A stretch of DNA of 64,000 bases from Geosiphon pyriformis. Lineage: Eukaryota > Glomeromycota > Glomeromycetes > Archaeosporales > Geosiphonaceae. Position numbers and translations under genes: made by a program. Positions 11,163-23,200 of the stretch are shown in pieces (the stretch's first letter is position 1; each line of letters starts with the position of its first letter). The stretch is taken from positions 2,151,644 through 2,215,643 of the forward strand of contig JAAOMT010000009.1 in the NCBI GenBank assembly GCA_016748015.1. The letters run 5' to 3'. The notes under the pieces were generated by a model. That model ran no database searches and had not been told where the DNA came from. It worked only from the letters and a program-made list of their open reading frames with translations.

Positions 11163-12577
11163 ATAATCTGGTTTGGAAAATTTCTATGTGCAATGTTCAT
11201 GGCATTAATGTTCTAGCTAAGCAAAATAACATTGTGCATTAGCATGTAAATTTGGGTAACATAATTTCAATTGTCACAGAGATAAAGTTAAGGCCTAGCA
11301 TTAGACCTTAGATTATGAACAAATTTAAGAGAGTGCAAATTTTTTCTTTTGGTTTAGACAAGAGTTTTCTTGGTGCCAGAGTGGCTATTATTATGAACAA
11401 TTCTTTGAAGAAGTTTTTAGACAAATTATTTCTATTAGGCTTTTGTTCAAGGAGAAGTTATCTGTTACAATTTTGGGATTATATGCTGATGCATTTGCTA
11501 AGGCAAGATATGGTCAAGTGTCTAAGATTAATTTTTTTATTGTCAAAGCTGACAATTCCAGTGCTTTTGTGGTAATGAGTAAAAATTTCAATGAAAATAA
11601 TACTAAAAGGAGTGCAAATTTCAAGTTTTGCATGGATCTGGGATTGGTCAACTCTTTTTATAAATATTCATTAGCCAAGTCATGTATTTGGAGCAATTCT
11701 AAAAGCATAGACAAGATCATTGACTTCATTTTTGTTACTCATGGTCTGGCATCTGCTGTTGCTGGCCATAAAGTGGAGCCAGTTTTTGAATTTTTTGATA
11801 CTAATCACAAAGCAGTGTCAATAGTGGTTGGTTTGGGTGGTTTTCTGAATGTATGTCTTAACAGTGTACACAAACAAACAAACAGAAATAGATGGAAATT
11901 CCAAATTAAGAATGTTAATAATAAGAATTGGTCGCAATTTAAAAGTTGTTCTTTGAACATATTTTTGGAGAGGATGGACATTTTCAATAGTGCTAAGTGT
12001 CATGGAAATTTGGACTTAATGTAGAAGATTCTGAAGAAGGTGGTGGTGGTTTCTGCTGATAAGGTTTTTTCTAAGTTGTGGTTTTCTGAATCTGATGTCT
12101 CAGTAAATAAACAGTCATTAAAGTTTGTTAGATTTGAATTGTTAGTGGCAAAGCTAGTAAAAAACATAAGCTCTAATCAAGTTTTGAGGACTGCTTGTCT
12201 TATCAACACATGGGCTGCCATTGATGAAGAAGAAGCTGTTAAAGTTCGTGGTCTGATTGAGAGTGGTGTTTGTTCTGGTGTTGTCTTATATCATCTGTCA
12301 AGTGTCAAGAAAAGTTATTATAAGTCTAAATACTATGAATTCAAGACTGCCAGAGATAATTCCATTAAGAAAGCTATTGACAAATGAATGGAAAATTTTT
12401 GTTCTGATAAAGATAGAATGATTAGAAGTGTCCTGAATTGCTCTATTTGAAAAGTAATACTTGATCATTTGGTAATAGATGACAAGCTTATTTTGGAATC
12501 TCAGATGGTCAAATTAATAGTTGATAATATCATAAAAGGATGAACAAAGAAGCATTTGGTGTCTAGTTTCACTTTGC
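11163..12577 (+). pseudogene. LINE ORF2 N-terminal part: APE-like endonuclease, copy 1
   Basis: The endonuclease nicks target DNA to prime reverse transcription. The frame begins MNNLVWKISMCNVHGIN, the usual LINE endonuclease start (W-I-T-N-RG pattern). The C-terminal FFDTNHKAVS near 11790-11820 corresponds to the SDHKAV active-site motif, here with Asn at one position. Several stops and at least one frame change near 11440 interrupt it. From about 12040 the linker towards RT can be followed (ELLVAKLVKN, TWAAIDEEEAVK) until the insert at 12578. Confidence 0.75.
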
Positions 12578-12678
12578 TGTTACTCCTAGAATATAGAAAA
12601 TATAGTATTATTAGTCAGTAGATATTAGCCAATCAGATGTAGACGTAGTAAATGTGGAATTCCAAGATTTCTCTCAGA

Positions 12679-12800
12679 GGAATTGCAAGATTCTAAGAAT
12701 TTTAGAATTCTCCAACAAGGAATTGCAGGATTCCAGAATTCCAGGATTCCTCTCATTAGGAATTGCAGGATTCCAGGAATTCCAGAATTCCTGTCACAAG
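12679..12800 (+). repeat. 40-bp tandem repeat inside the Q arm
   Basis: Three units of 40-41 bp, each starting GGAATTGCA and rich in GGAATTCC/GGATTCC blocks. The inverted arm at about 14000-14130 carries a related array. The palindromic EcoRI-like blocks would let the single strand fold extensively. Confidence 0.75.
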
Positions 12801-13110
12801 GAATTAAAGAATTGAGGAATCTCAAATATGTATATATAGCAGTAGCGTTAGAAGCAGAAAAAACAGAATTGACATTAGGAATTCTTAGCTTAGTTACTAC
12901 AATCCTCAAATAAATAATTATTCATTATATCAAATTTATTCTTCACTATTAACACTTTATGTTGATAGTAACTGATACTTAACCATACTGGAATAATAGC
13001 TCTTGATCATGGCTATTGACAGGATACTAACTTGCAAATCACCTTGGCTTATTTCTTATTTTTTCTTTTATCTTTCTTTATTTCTTGGTGTCTACTAACT
13101 TGATTAAAGG

Positions 13111-13233
13111 ATTTACTCTTAGAGAACTTATGAAGAAATAAAACTTACTTAAAAAATACTTACTCTTGGAGGACTTATGAAAGAATAAACTTGCTTAAAC
13201 AATACTTACTCTTGGAAGACTTATGGAGGAATT
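13111..13233 (+). repeat. 46-bp tandem repeat, about 2.6 units
   Basis: Units start at 13111, 13158 and 13204. Each contains TTACTCTTGGA or TTACTCTTAGA, then GACTTATG or GAACTTATG, then a TAAACTTGCTTAAA-type tail. The array lies at the inner end of the left Q arm, next to segment P. Confidence 0.65.
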
Positions 13234-14477
13234 GACATTGTTACAAATAATTATTTGGGGTCTTAAGTCAAATAACAAACCCATAACTTGGTGCTTAAAA
13301 GGCTGTTTGCATTTGATGGTAATCTGAAGGTTTTGTAGTCTGAAAATTTTGTTGGAGTCCTTTGTATAATGGACAGAGATTCAATAGTTATTTTATCTGT
13401 AGCTTCTCAAAATTGCAATTCTGTCAATTCTTTTCTTAGTGTGGTGGTCGGCAATCCTCTGGTAAGTATTTTGTATTTACTATATGTGTCTTACCCACTC
13501 ACAGGGGTCTTTTACCAAGCAATCCTTAATATCAGTAATTCAGCACTTTTAATCTTTAATCAGTTAGTGCACAACAATAAAATCAAAAAGAAAGAAAATA
13601 AAGCAAATAAGAAAATAAAGAAAATAAGAAAATAATCCAAGGCAATATGCAAGTTAGTATTTGTTAATAGCCATGATCAAAAGCTATTGTTCCAGTATGG
13701 TCAAGTATCAATTACTATCAACATAAAGTGTTGATAGTAGAGAGTGGATTTGAGATATGAAATAATTATTTATTTGATAATTGTGAATTGAAAGGTTGTT
13801 TAGATGAAATCTAAACTGGAAGATCTTACTAAAGGATTCTCTTTTTTTTTTTTGTAATTTTAATAATTATGATTTTGCGAGTTTAATTGATTTTATGAGT
13901 CTAATTGACTTTATGAATCAATTGACTCTAAGTCCCATTTTCTAATTTTCTAACTTCTAATACTACTGCTATATATACATATTTGAGATTCCTCAATTTC
14001 TCAATTTTTCATGTCAGGAATCCTGGAATTCCTGGAATTCTGCAATTCTTTTGAGAGGAATCCTGGAATTCTGGAATCCTGTGATTCTTCGTGTGAGAAT
14101 CCTGCAATTCCTCTGAGAGGAATTCTGGAATTCCACATTTACTACGTCTATCTATGATTGGCTAATTTATATGCTAATATACTTTCTATATTTTATGAGT
14201 AACAACATCAGGAAACAGCACTAGTATACACTTATGAAAAATATTGTACCAGGAGAATCATCAACCATCCAGCTGAACAAACAATCAATGAAACTATGGT
14301 TTCAGAAAACTAATAATAAACTGTTACCATTGAATTTCTGTCCATTATACAAAGAACTTGATTGGAAAATCTTCAGATAAAATACCTTCAGATTATCATT
14401 ATCACCAATTGCTTTGCACACCAAGTTATGAGTTTGTTATTCACTTAACACCCCAAAAACTTACCTGTAACACCGCT

Positions 14478-17400
14478 TATTGGCTTAACCAATATGCTCC
14501 TCTTGATTATGTTGATGATGTGGTCTTTTTAGGCATTATATGCAATATTAAGTTTGATGAGTTTTTGCAGATAGTCAAGTCTCTGCTTGATGGGAAGGCT
14601 GTTGGTCTTTCTGGTATTCCTAATGAGCTTTGAAAACATGGTGACCAGCAGGTTCTTAGTGGCTTACTAAACATTTTGAATAAGTGTTTAAGATCTGGTA
14701 CAATTCCTAAGCAATGGAAAAGAGTCTAGATTTCTATGATACCAAAGTCTTATGATTGGAAGAAGGCTCTCACTAATATAAGACCAATAACATTAGTAGA
14801 AATGGCTAAGAAGATTTTGTTCAAAATTCTGTCTGATAGAATTTTCTTGGCTTGTAACAATTATAATGTGCTATGTAGAGATAATTTTTTAGTTTTGAAA
14901 GGCATTTCCACTCAAATCCCAATTTTTGCTGTAAGTTCTGTTATTAAAAATGCACTAGAGAAGAATTGTGAGCTGTAACTTGTTCTTCAAAATATGCATA
15001 AAGCCTATAACTCAGTTGAATAGTCTTACTTAAGGAACAGCTTAATCAGAATTAAAATGTGTCTTTGTTTTATTGAGTTTTTTGGGAACATACATAATAA
15101 CCACATTAATCAGGTAATAACAGATTTTGAATTCACTAATAGATACATTGTTTATGATGGTCTGGATTAGAGTAAAGTGTTCTCATCTTTGTTATGAAAA
15201 ATTTTTTATGATCCTTTGCTGTATAAAGTTAAGAAACATAAAAGTTTGTTTGAATACCAGCTAGACTCAAAATTTTTTACACAAACTGGCAAGTGGGATC
15301 AAAAAGATGGTTTGATATCATATTTGGCTGCAGGGGCATTTGTGGATGATACTATTTGGATTGAAAATAGCATGGCTGCTACTCAGTGTATTTTGAACAT
15401 AGCTAGCAAATTTTTCCATCTTAATGACATTTCAATTAACACTGAAAAAATAGTAGCTATACCTATTAATCACAGAGTTAAGGCTCCTTATTTAACAATT
15501 AGTGGTTTAGATATTTCAATTGCTAAGAAGGGCAAGGCTTATAGATACTTAGAAATTTTTTTATCTACTGATGATTTTTCAAAGCCCAGCTTCACTAAGA
15601 CCCAGTCAGATGTGAAATTTTTTGTCAACTTGGTCTTGAGAAAAGCAGTCTCTGATAAACAGTTTCTCTATTTGGTGTCTGCTGTTTTACAACTTATCAT
15701 TAGATATAGATTGTAGTTTAGTCATGCTTCTGTGAATATTTGTGAAAAATGGGATAGGCTGCTAAGAAAGAATCTAAAGCTCAAGACCAACTTGCCCAGA
15801 AATTTTCCCAATGAAGCCATTTCACATTCTGAATTATATGGTCTCAAGACTTTAGGCAGTTGCAAGCCAAAAACTCTTTGGCTAATTTGGTACTGTTTGC
15901 CAATTCAAAAGACATTTTTGGCAGATTATTCGAACACAGGGCGATGAATCTGCAGGCCATCAGTTGGATGCCTTGGCAACTCTTAGTTTTTCAGTTGTGT
16001 TGTTATTAAATTCTGTAAATTCTTTTTTAGCTGGCATAACCAATACTCTGGCATCGTGCAAGCTCTCCTTGAATAATGTTTTGCCAAATGTTTTCCAGGC
16101 TGGTAGTGGCATATCTGTTGCTGACATTTTGGGTTTGGATCAATATATAAGTGTAGTTGGCTTACTGAAGAAGTTTGGCATTATTTTTACAAACCAGCTT
16201 TTGAACCATTATGGCATGTGTTTTACGTGGAGTAATTTTTGCAGGTGAAAAAGGCTGGATCTGAGAAGTTCAGTTCCTGGTTGGTTTAATGTGTTAACAA
16301 TATTCATTGAGAATGGTGGTTTAGTTGGTGGTCATGTCTTAGCTTCTGATTCAGCTTCTGGTGGTTGCCGAGTTAGTCTAAGTTCTATCAGTGAGCATCT
16401 TTTTGAGAACATTTCAGATGGTATAGTGGTTTATACTGATGGCTTAATTAAAGATTTGGGTTTTATAGATGCTTATGATGATGCTGCTGCTTATTTTCTC
16501 AATATTAATAATGATATGAGAGTTGGGGTAAATGGCTTGCTTTTGTCAACTCTGACTGAACTATACACTATTATCCTTGCTTTGGAGTGTGTTTTTGTTT
16601 CCAGTTCAATTACTCTTTTTACAAACAGTCAGGTGTTCTTGGATGCTTGTATTTCTTATAAAAATTTTACTGATCCCAATTTTCGTGATAAATGTTGGAT
16701 TGAAAGAGAGTGAATCTGGCAGACTATTGTGTCAAAAAACTTGTTAATAGCTTGGAACAAAGTCAAGGGCCACTCTGGAGTTTATGGCAATGAGTGTGCT
16801 AATTTATTGGCCAATGCTGTCACCAGTTCTGACATTGTGCTACCTGTTGAAACATCCTACCATTTTTTGTTTATTGAAAAAAAGCCTGTCTCTAAAAATG
16901 CCTGCTATTTTGTTAGGTGTCTTTTTGATGCCATGAGCTTTGTCAGTTGGAAAGCCAAATGTGTGGCCTATGTTGTGAAAGGTACACTATACAATAAGAT
17001 TGATATGCAATGTACATTTAGTGCATGGCATTCTGATGATCAGTTTCAATCAGGCTTCACCAGCTACTTTTCTGCATGTTTTTGATTCTACTTCATGAAA
17101 GCTGTACACAACCATCTTTTTGTAGCCAAAAGGAAGAGGCTTTATAATCCAGGTTATTTAAGCATACTATATATTTGGTGTGGGTTGGTTGAGAATTCCA
17201 ATCACATATTCTCTTGCATTCATAATGCTGGTGCTAAAAGTGAGTTGATTTCAAAGACTATTGATTGTTGGATTAGTTTGCTTGGCGTTTTTGTTGTTGA
17301 CAGTGTGATAATTTGATCTTTATAAGAGACTAAGTTGTCAGATCATTTATATATGTCCTTAGCCAAAGGCTTTATTTTGAAGAATTGGGTGGATGATACA

Positions 17401-17721
17401 GTTTGTCTGCTGAATGGTGGCTTTGATAATAAGTCTCTAGTAATTGGTTTAGTTCAAAGCTTCACTAAGGGTCATAGATCTACTATGTGGTTGCCAACCA
17501 CCAAATTGAGAGTGCTTTATAAGAAGCATGATTTTTTGCCACACAATGGGTTTATAATACCAGTGGTATTTGGTTCAGCTTCCTTGTGGTTTCCCAATGT
17601 AATTTTAAACTTTGGTATCAGATTAGGTATTCATATATGTTATGGTTTACATTCTTGTCTGTTCAACGTACACTTTAGTTTTTTGGGTGACTTCTCAATA
17701 ATTGGTAGTTTAGGTGTCTAG
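14478..17721 (+). pseudogene. LINE ORF2 C-terminal part: reverse transcriptase, RNase H, zinc motif, copy 1
   Basis: After the insert the frame resumes at AYWLNQYAPLDYV. RT is readable in pieces: GIPNEL, SMIPKSYDW with RPITL, then QNMHKAYNSV, and the catalytic AFVDDTIW at 15336-15359 (canonical FADD). RNase H follows: VYTDG (about 16430), ELYTIILALE, a NSQVFLDA segment and KVKGHSGVYGNECANLLA (about 16755). A C-terminal WCGLVENSNHIFSC resembles the CX2CX7HX3-4C motif of RNase H-bearing LINEs. Stops replace Trp or Gln of the other copies (for example at 14729, 14976, 15022, 15714, 16711, 17083 and 17314). It acts on element RNA in the nucleus when intact. Confidence 0.8.
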
Positions 17722-17857
17722 TGTTGCCTTGATTGGCCTAAGTGGCTAATCACATGTAGAAAGTGCATATGTCACACTTAATATAAGATTTTGTATATTG
17801 CTATAGTTTAGGTAGTGATTGGGCTACACTTGTTAAATGTTTAATAAAAAAAAAAAG

Positions 17858-18045
17858 ACTGTAAAAAGCTTCTTTGGACACTTTTTTTTGATATACTGCT
17901 ATCTAAAACAGCCACTAGATTTACCACAAATAGATTATTTATTTGAAAAATATTATAAAAAACTAATAAAAAACTAATAAGAAAAAACAAAAACTTCTTT
18001 TTTAAAAAAATGCTCTTTAGAGAATTAGAGATATAAGAGAGAAAA
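17858..18045 (-). mobile_element. 5' tip of LINE copy 5, displaced by insertion of copy 1
   Basis: On the minus strand this is 5' UTR plus the first codons of ORF1. It matches the 5' end of copy 6 (42.29-42.46 kb) segment by segment, including the AATAATCT block, the TAGTGGCTG/TGGTGGTTG block and the AAAAAAAAGTG block. It starts with the duplicated GACTGTAAAAA, and the rest of the same LINE continues at 9128 downwards. Confidence 0.7.
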
Positions 18046-20095
18046 AAAATTTTTTACTTATATTGTTTCTATTTTTAAAAATTTGGTTTATGTTTTTTAT
18101 AATATATAATTAATTACTTAAATTTAAATTAATAATTAATTATTTATTTTTTATTGTTTTAATTTTATTAAAATTAATCTTATTTTTATTATAATATATA
18201 TATTATATATTTTTTTATAATTAATAACAAATAATTTATAATTTTTAAAGCCATATTTATACATAATTTAAATTTTATATTTGTTTAAACTAGTTAAAAT
18301 TTTTAAGTATAGTGATAATTAAATTAATAATACACTTAATTTAAAATTTTAAAAAAGCAAAATAATTTTTAATATTTATAACAAAATTTATTTAAACAGC
18401 CAAAAAAAACTAAATTTACCAAAAAATTGATTTTTGTAATTATAAATTTAATAACAATAAATAAATTTTATAATTTAAATTTTAGAAAAATCAATCTAAA
18501 TTATAAGCTGTATTAGCAAAAAAACCAAAATAAAATATTAATACAAAGGTAACAGCTTTGGCATAAAACATAAATTTAAAAACTTAAAATTTTACTTAAA
18601 AAAACAACAATAATAGTTTTGTAAACAAATTTTAAATTGTTTTATTAAGAGTTTTTTGAATTTAAAAATAATAATAAATTGTTAATGATAATTAATATTA
18701 AAAAATTAAAAAATAAAACAGATTTAATTATTTATTAAAAAACCAAATTAATAATTTTAGAATCTGTATAATCAAAAAAAATTGTTTTAAAAGCATAATA
18801 AAAAGCATTAATTTTTTTTAATTGATAATAATAAAAATTTTAATATTATTTTTTATTATTAAAATTAATTAACAAATAAAAACAGTATTAATAACTTTAA
18901 AATACTTAAAATTCATTATAATATATTGTTATAAATCAGTAAATTTTTTTAAAAAAATATTTAAGAAAATATTACACAAAATTATAACAACAAAAACAAA
19001 AGTAAAAATAAATATTACCAAAAATTTTATAATCTTAAAAGTAGTAAAAAATAATAATTTATATAATAGTATTTAAAAAAGTTGAAAATATAAACTTTAT
19101 ATAAAAAAAACTTAATTTTGTTCTTAATAATTGATTTTTATAAAAATTATACAAAAATTAAAAAACAGTCTTAATATAAACCAATTTAATTTTTGCAGTT
19201 TTATTAAATATTAAAAAAATAAAGCCAAATATTAATCTAATACAAATTTAATAAATATATTTCTATTAATAGTTATAATAAAAATAAGTATTATAATTAA
19301 TAGAATTATAAGATTAATAAATAAACAAAAAAAAACAAAAAAAATTTAATTTTAATATAATTAAAATATTATTAAAAATACTAAAAAAAACAAAGTTTTC
19401 TAATATTACAAAAAAATTAATAATTAACTTAGAAAAAAAGAAAAAAATTGTTTTTTAATTATTTTGGTTTTTCAATAATTAAAAAAAAAACAGCAAAAAA
19501 AATAGCAATTTAATTACTAATTTATAATTAAAAATTTTGCTATTTTTTAAAATAGTAATAACTATATTAAATTATTTTTAATATATTATTTTAACTTTTA
19601 TTTAAAGTTTAAAAAAATGTTTTAAAATTAATTAAAAGCTGATTTATTATAATATTATTTAAGAAAAATGTTTTTATAAACTGTTATTAAATAGTTTTTA
19701 TATTTATAAGTGTATTTTTGGTAAAAATATTATTAATAATATTAAGTATTATAGTATTTATGGCTTTTTATTCTTTGTTTTAAATATAATTATAAAAATA
19801 AGAAAAAAAACAATAAATAATTTTTATTTTAATATTACAAAAATCAAGTTAATTTATATTAAAATTGTATTTAAGTTTTTTACATAATTTTGTTAACATA
19901 AAATTGATTATTAAAAATAATATTAAGTTTTTTTAAATATTATTATTAAATTGTATCTGTCAAATTTTTTTATTATTTTTAAAATTGCAAAATTTTTTGT
20001 AATTTCTGAATTTGTTTTTGTTTTTGCTTTTATTGTTTTTTATAATATATTTAAAACTAAATTAAGTAATTTTTTTTGGCTGTATTGTTTTTGAA
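18046..20095. other. Extremely AT-rich tract, no gene
   Basis: Almost entirely A and T, with C and G rare and CpG practically absent; no open frame of note. It most likely consists of ancient repeats that lost their identity by C-to-T decay, but no family can be recognised. The same kind of sequence continues at 26870-28380, so LINE copy 2 sits inside this tract. Confidence 0.7.
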
Positions 20096-20110
20096 ATTAG
20101 TAATATAATT
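20096..20110. repeat. Target-site duplication of LINE copy 2, left copy
   Basis: ATTAGTAATATAATT is repeated exactly at 26855-26869 on the other side of the element. The 15-bp length is typical for target-primed reverse transcription. Confidence 0.8.
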
Positions 20111-20239
20111 TTTTTTTTATTATGTTTAATAAGTGAAGTCCAAACATGGCCTAGAGCTATAAACTATACAAATGATCCAAACTAAGTGTGAATCATGTAT
20201 TTTCTACATGTGATTAGTTACTTAGGCCAATCAGAATAA

Positions 20240-23200
20240 CACTAAACACTTATATAAACAGAAACCTTGTCTCCAATACCTGAAAGAAATAAACAGAGCT
20301 TACAAAATCCAAAACTAACACCAAATGCATCAACAATACCCAATAACCTAATTACATCAGCTGAAAAAACCAAAGAGTGATCAGCAATCAGGATAGAAAT
20401 GAAACCATTATGTGAGATCAATCCATTTTTTTCCATGAAGACCCAGTGTTTGGCATGAACCAGCCACATATCATTATAAAATACAAAACAAAATACACAC
20501 ACAAAATTCACAATGTTCTGATCTGCAACCTTAGAATTCCTGAATACAGAAACAAACTCACAATACTACTTATTGAAAACAAAGCCCTTTGCACAGAGCT
20601 GTTTTAACCACCAAATTGGAGCTACAAGTAGACAAAAACTGAGAAACATGTGAAGAAGAACAAGACAAACCAGAATGCATTTCTCAAGTTGAAGCATAAA
20701 TGACTATTAACCAAGCACAACTAGTAGCCTCTGATCTGAGACTTCAATGTTACTACAGAATAAACACACTACACTAGAATATTGCTTATCATACTGCTGC
20801 TTATGCACAGCAACTGAAAGCTGGTGATGCAAGGCTTTTATAAAATAAGTGTGAAAGTTAGCAGTCTATGCACTAGTAAAGCCAACAGCCAAATAAGCAT
20901 CTGAATGTCACACCAAAGATGACCTTGTCCAATCAATATTGCCATGAAGACTCTCTGTCACAACCCAAAAACCAGAGCCAACCTCCCAGTGTGCATAGTG
21001 AACAGACTGGAAAACATAATGAACAAAATGTTTAGAATTACTAAAAACAATAACACCATTGGTTTTCATAAAATGGTTGCTAATCTTATAGGGTAAACGC
21101 CAATCAGAGAAAGCAGCAGTCCCTGTAAAAACATCAGCATGCTTATTACCCAAAACTCCAGAGTGACCTTTAATCTTAATCCAATGAACATCCAAATTCT
21201 TGCAACATATAGTATTTATCATGTGGCGATATTTCACTCAACACTGATTTCTGAAATCTGGACTAATCAATAAAGACTCAGACTTGTACACATCCAAAGC
21301 CACCTGGCTGTCTGAGAATAGATCAATTGAACGAGAGGAGAAAATGCACTCAAGAGCCAAAGCAATTGCCTACAACTCTGCCATTGTAGAAGAAACCAAG
21401 CCAGACACCCTCATACCTATATCCAAATCCACATCTTCAAAATAAACAGCTGTATCAGCTTTCATACCAGAAATATTCAAGCCACTTAGAGATCCATCTG
21501 TGTACACAGAAAAATGAGCAGTGCTAGCTTGCAACAAATTCTCACCAATGACACTAAATACATGAGATTGTCGAATATCAAAAGAAGTTAAACCATCCAA
21601 AAGCAGAGAGTCATCAAAAGAAAACACCAAACCATCAAGAAAGCAAGCAAAAATCTCAAACCAGACAGAAATTGGACCACGTGGGTCCATCCATTTCTAT
21701 TTTTTAAAAGTTTTCCAACAAAAAACAGCCCCATTCCAATTGTGTAGTTGCTCTATGAAAGTGATCTCATATCACCTGAGTAAAGAGACACACTTGAAGA
21801 AATAATGCTCACCAAGGACAAAATATATAGGAGTACCACTATGAAGATGAAAAGCACCAGCCAGAGAACCACCCAGAAACAAATTGCATCCAGAAAAAAT
21901 ATGGACCACACTTGCAAAAAAATTATTTGAGGAACAGACTTTAATACAAGCTGAAAATTGTAAAAAATGATAGGGACACCAACTAAGAACCTGGAGATCA
22001 TAGAACTTGTGAGAGAACAACTGATCCAAAATCCCAATAGAATTTGCAAAAGATACAACAGAGGCAGATTTACTTTCAGCCTAAACTTGTTCAAAAGTCT
22101 TCAGATCATATAAAAAGAGATGATGAAGAGTATTACTGGGAAAATTGAGTGGTAAACCAGATTTAGACTTCAAGCTCTTGTGAATCAAAGTGTTCTATTT
22201 ATTGCACACACTAACAGGGATGAAATTGAACTGAGTACAGTAACTGACAATTAGAAAGAGAATTGCAGACACCAAATATGCAAACTGTTTATCCAAGATC
22301 ACTTTTTTTAACACCAAGTTGACAAAAAACCAAACATCCAATTTTGTCTTAGCCAAGTTAGGCTTCGACAAGTCCTCAGAAGATAAAAAAATACCAAGAT
22401 AGCAATAAGATTCTCCCTTTTTTGCAACAGAAATAGGCAAGCCACTAATAGTTAGATAGAGATTTGAAACTCTACAGTTGATGGAAATAACCACAGTCTT
22501 GTCATTATTAATGGAAATGTCATTAATTCTGTAAAATTCACTTGCAATATTGAGAATGTGCTGTATAGCAGCCTGGCTACTGCCAACTCATATTGTATCA
22601 TTGACAAAAGCCCCAGCAGTAAAAAACAACGTCAACCCAGTCTGGAATTCCATTCAGCCAGTTTTTGAAATGAAATAAAAGTCCAACTTGTAATCATATA
22701 CACTCTTCTGTCTCTTAACTTTACACAAAAGTGAATCATAGAATATATGTCAAAGAAGGGGCAAGAAAACTTCTTCTTGATCCAATCCATTATAAATGCA
22801 ATATTCATTAGTTAAGTTAAAGTCAGTCATAACTTTGTTTGTATAACCATTGTGAATGCTACCAAAAAATCTAATAAATCTGTTACACATCTTGATTCTA
22901 ACTAAACTTCCTCTGAGATGTTCCCAACCAATTGAATCATAAGCTTTGCACATGTTCTGCAAAACTATCCAAAGTTCTCTATTTTTTTTCAAAGCATCCT
23001 TAATCACAAAATTAATAGCGAAAATAGGAGATTGTGTCATTGTGTCTTTCAACACAAAGAAGTTGTCTCTATAGAGAACATCAAAAGTACTATAAGCTAA
23101 AGAAATTCTATCCAAAAGCATCTTAGAAAGGATTTTGTGGGCTGTCTCAATCAGAGCAATAGAATGGGTATTCGTAAGAATACTTTTCTATTCATATGGT

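Larger units (their letters stand above)
12578..14477. mobile_element. LTR-derived composite insertion with long inverted repeats (TRIM-like)
   Basis: It interrupts ORF2 of LINE copy 1. A left arm Q (about 12578-13246, starting TGTTACTC, with a TATATATA box near 12830) is followed by segment P (about 13247-13405, starting TTTGGGGTCTTAAG). An inverted Q arm follows (about 13410-14204, ending GAGTAACA), then inverted P (about 14208-14477, ending CCCCAAAAAC...TGTAACA). Q looks like an LTR and P like the start of its internal region, so the simplest reading is two short LTR elements joined tail to tail. There is no ORF of its own. The same P plus inverted-Q unit occurs at 43334-44108. Arms are roughly 75-85% alike by eye. 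Confidence 0.6.
9140..17857 (+). mobile_element. Non-LTR retrotransposon (LINE copy 1) with EEP, RT and RNase H; interrupted by an insertion
   Basis: Order on the plus strand: 5' UTR (starting about 9150 with CTTCTTTCTC, as in the other copies), ORF1 (9300-11160), ORF2 with endonuclease, reverse transcriptase, RNase H and a C-terminal CCHC-like motif (about 11163-17721), a 3' UTR conserved among copies and a terminal A-run ending at 17857. It is flanked by the direct repeat GACTGTAAAAA. An LTR-derived composite insert occupies about 12578-14477. EEP plus RT plus RNase H is the layout of I/Tad-like LINEs; exact clade needs a tree. Several stops in each ORF make it inactive. Confidence 0.88.

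Noticed and set aside
13369-13635. Plus-strand frame of 88 codons inside the composite insert
   Set aside because: It crosses the P-to-inverted-Q junction, ends in a Lys-rich low-complexity run and is not preserved in the copy at 43.4 kb.
12578-14477. Simple MITE or DNA transposon with terminal inverted repeats
   Set aside because: Arms are interleaved (Q, P, inverted Q, inverted P), Q carries LTR-like ends and a TATA box, and no matching target duplication was found.
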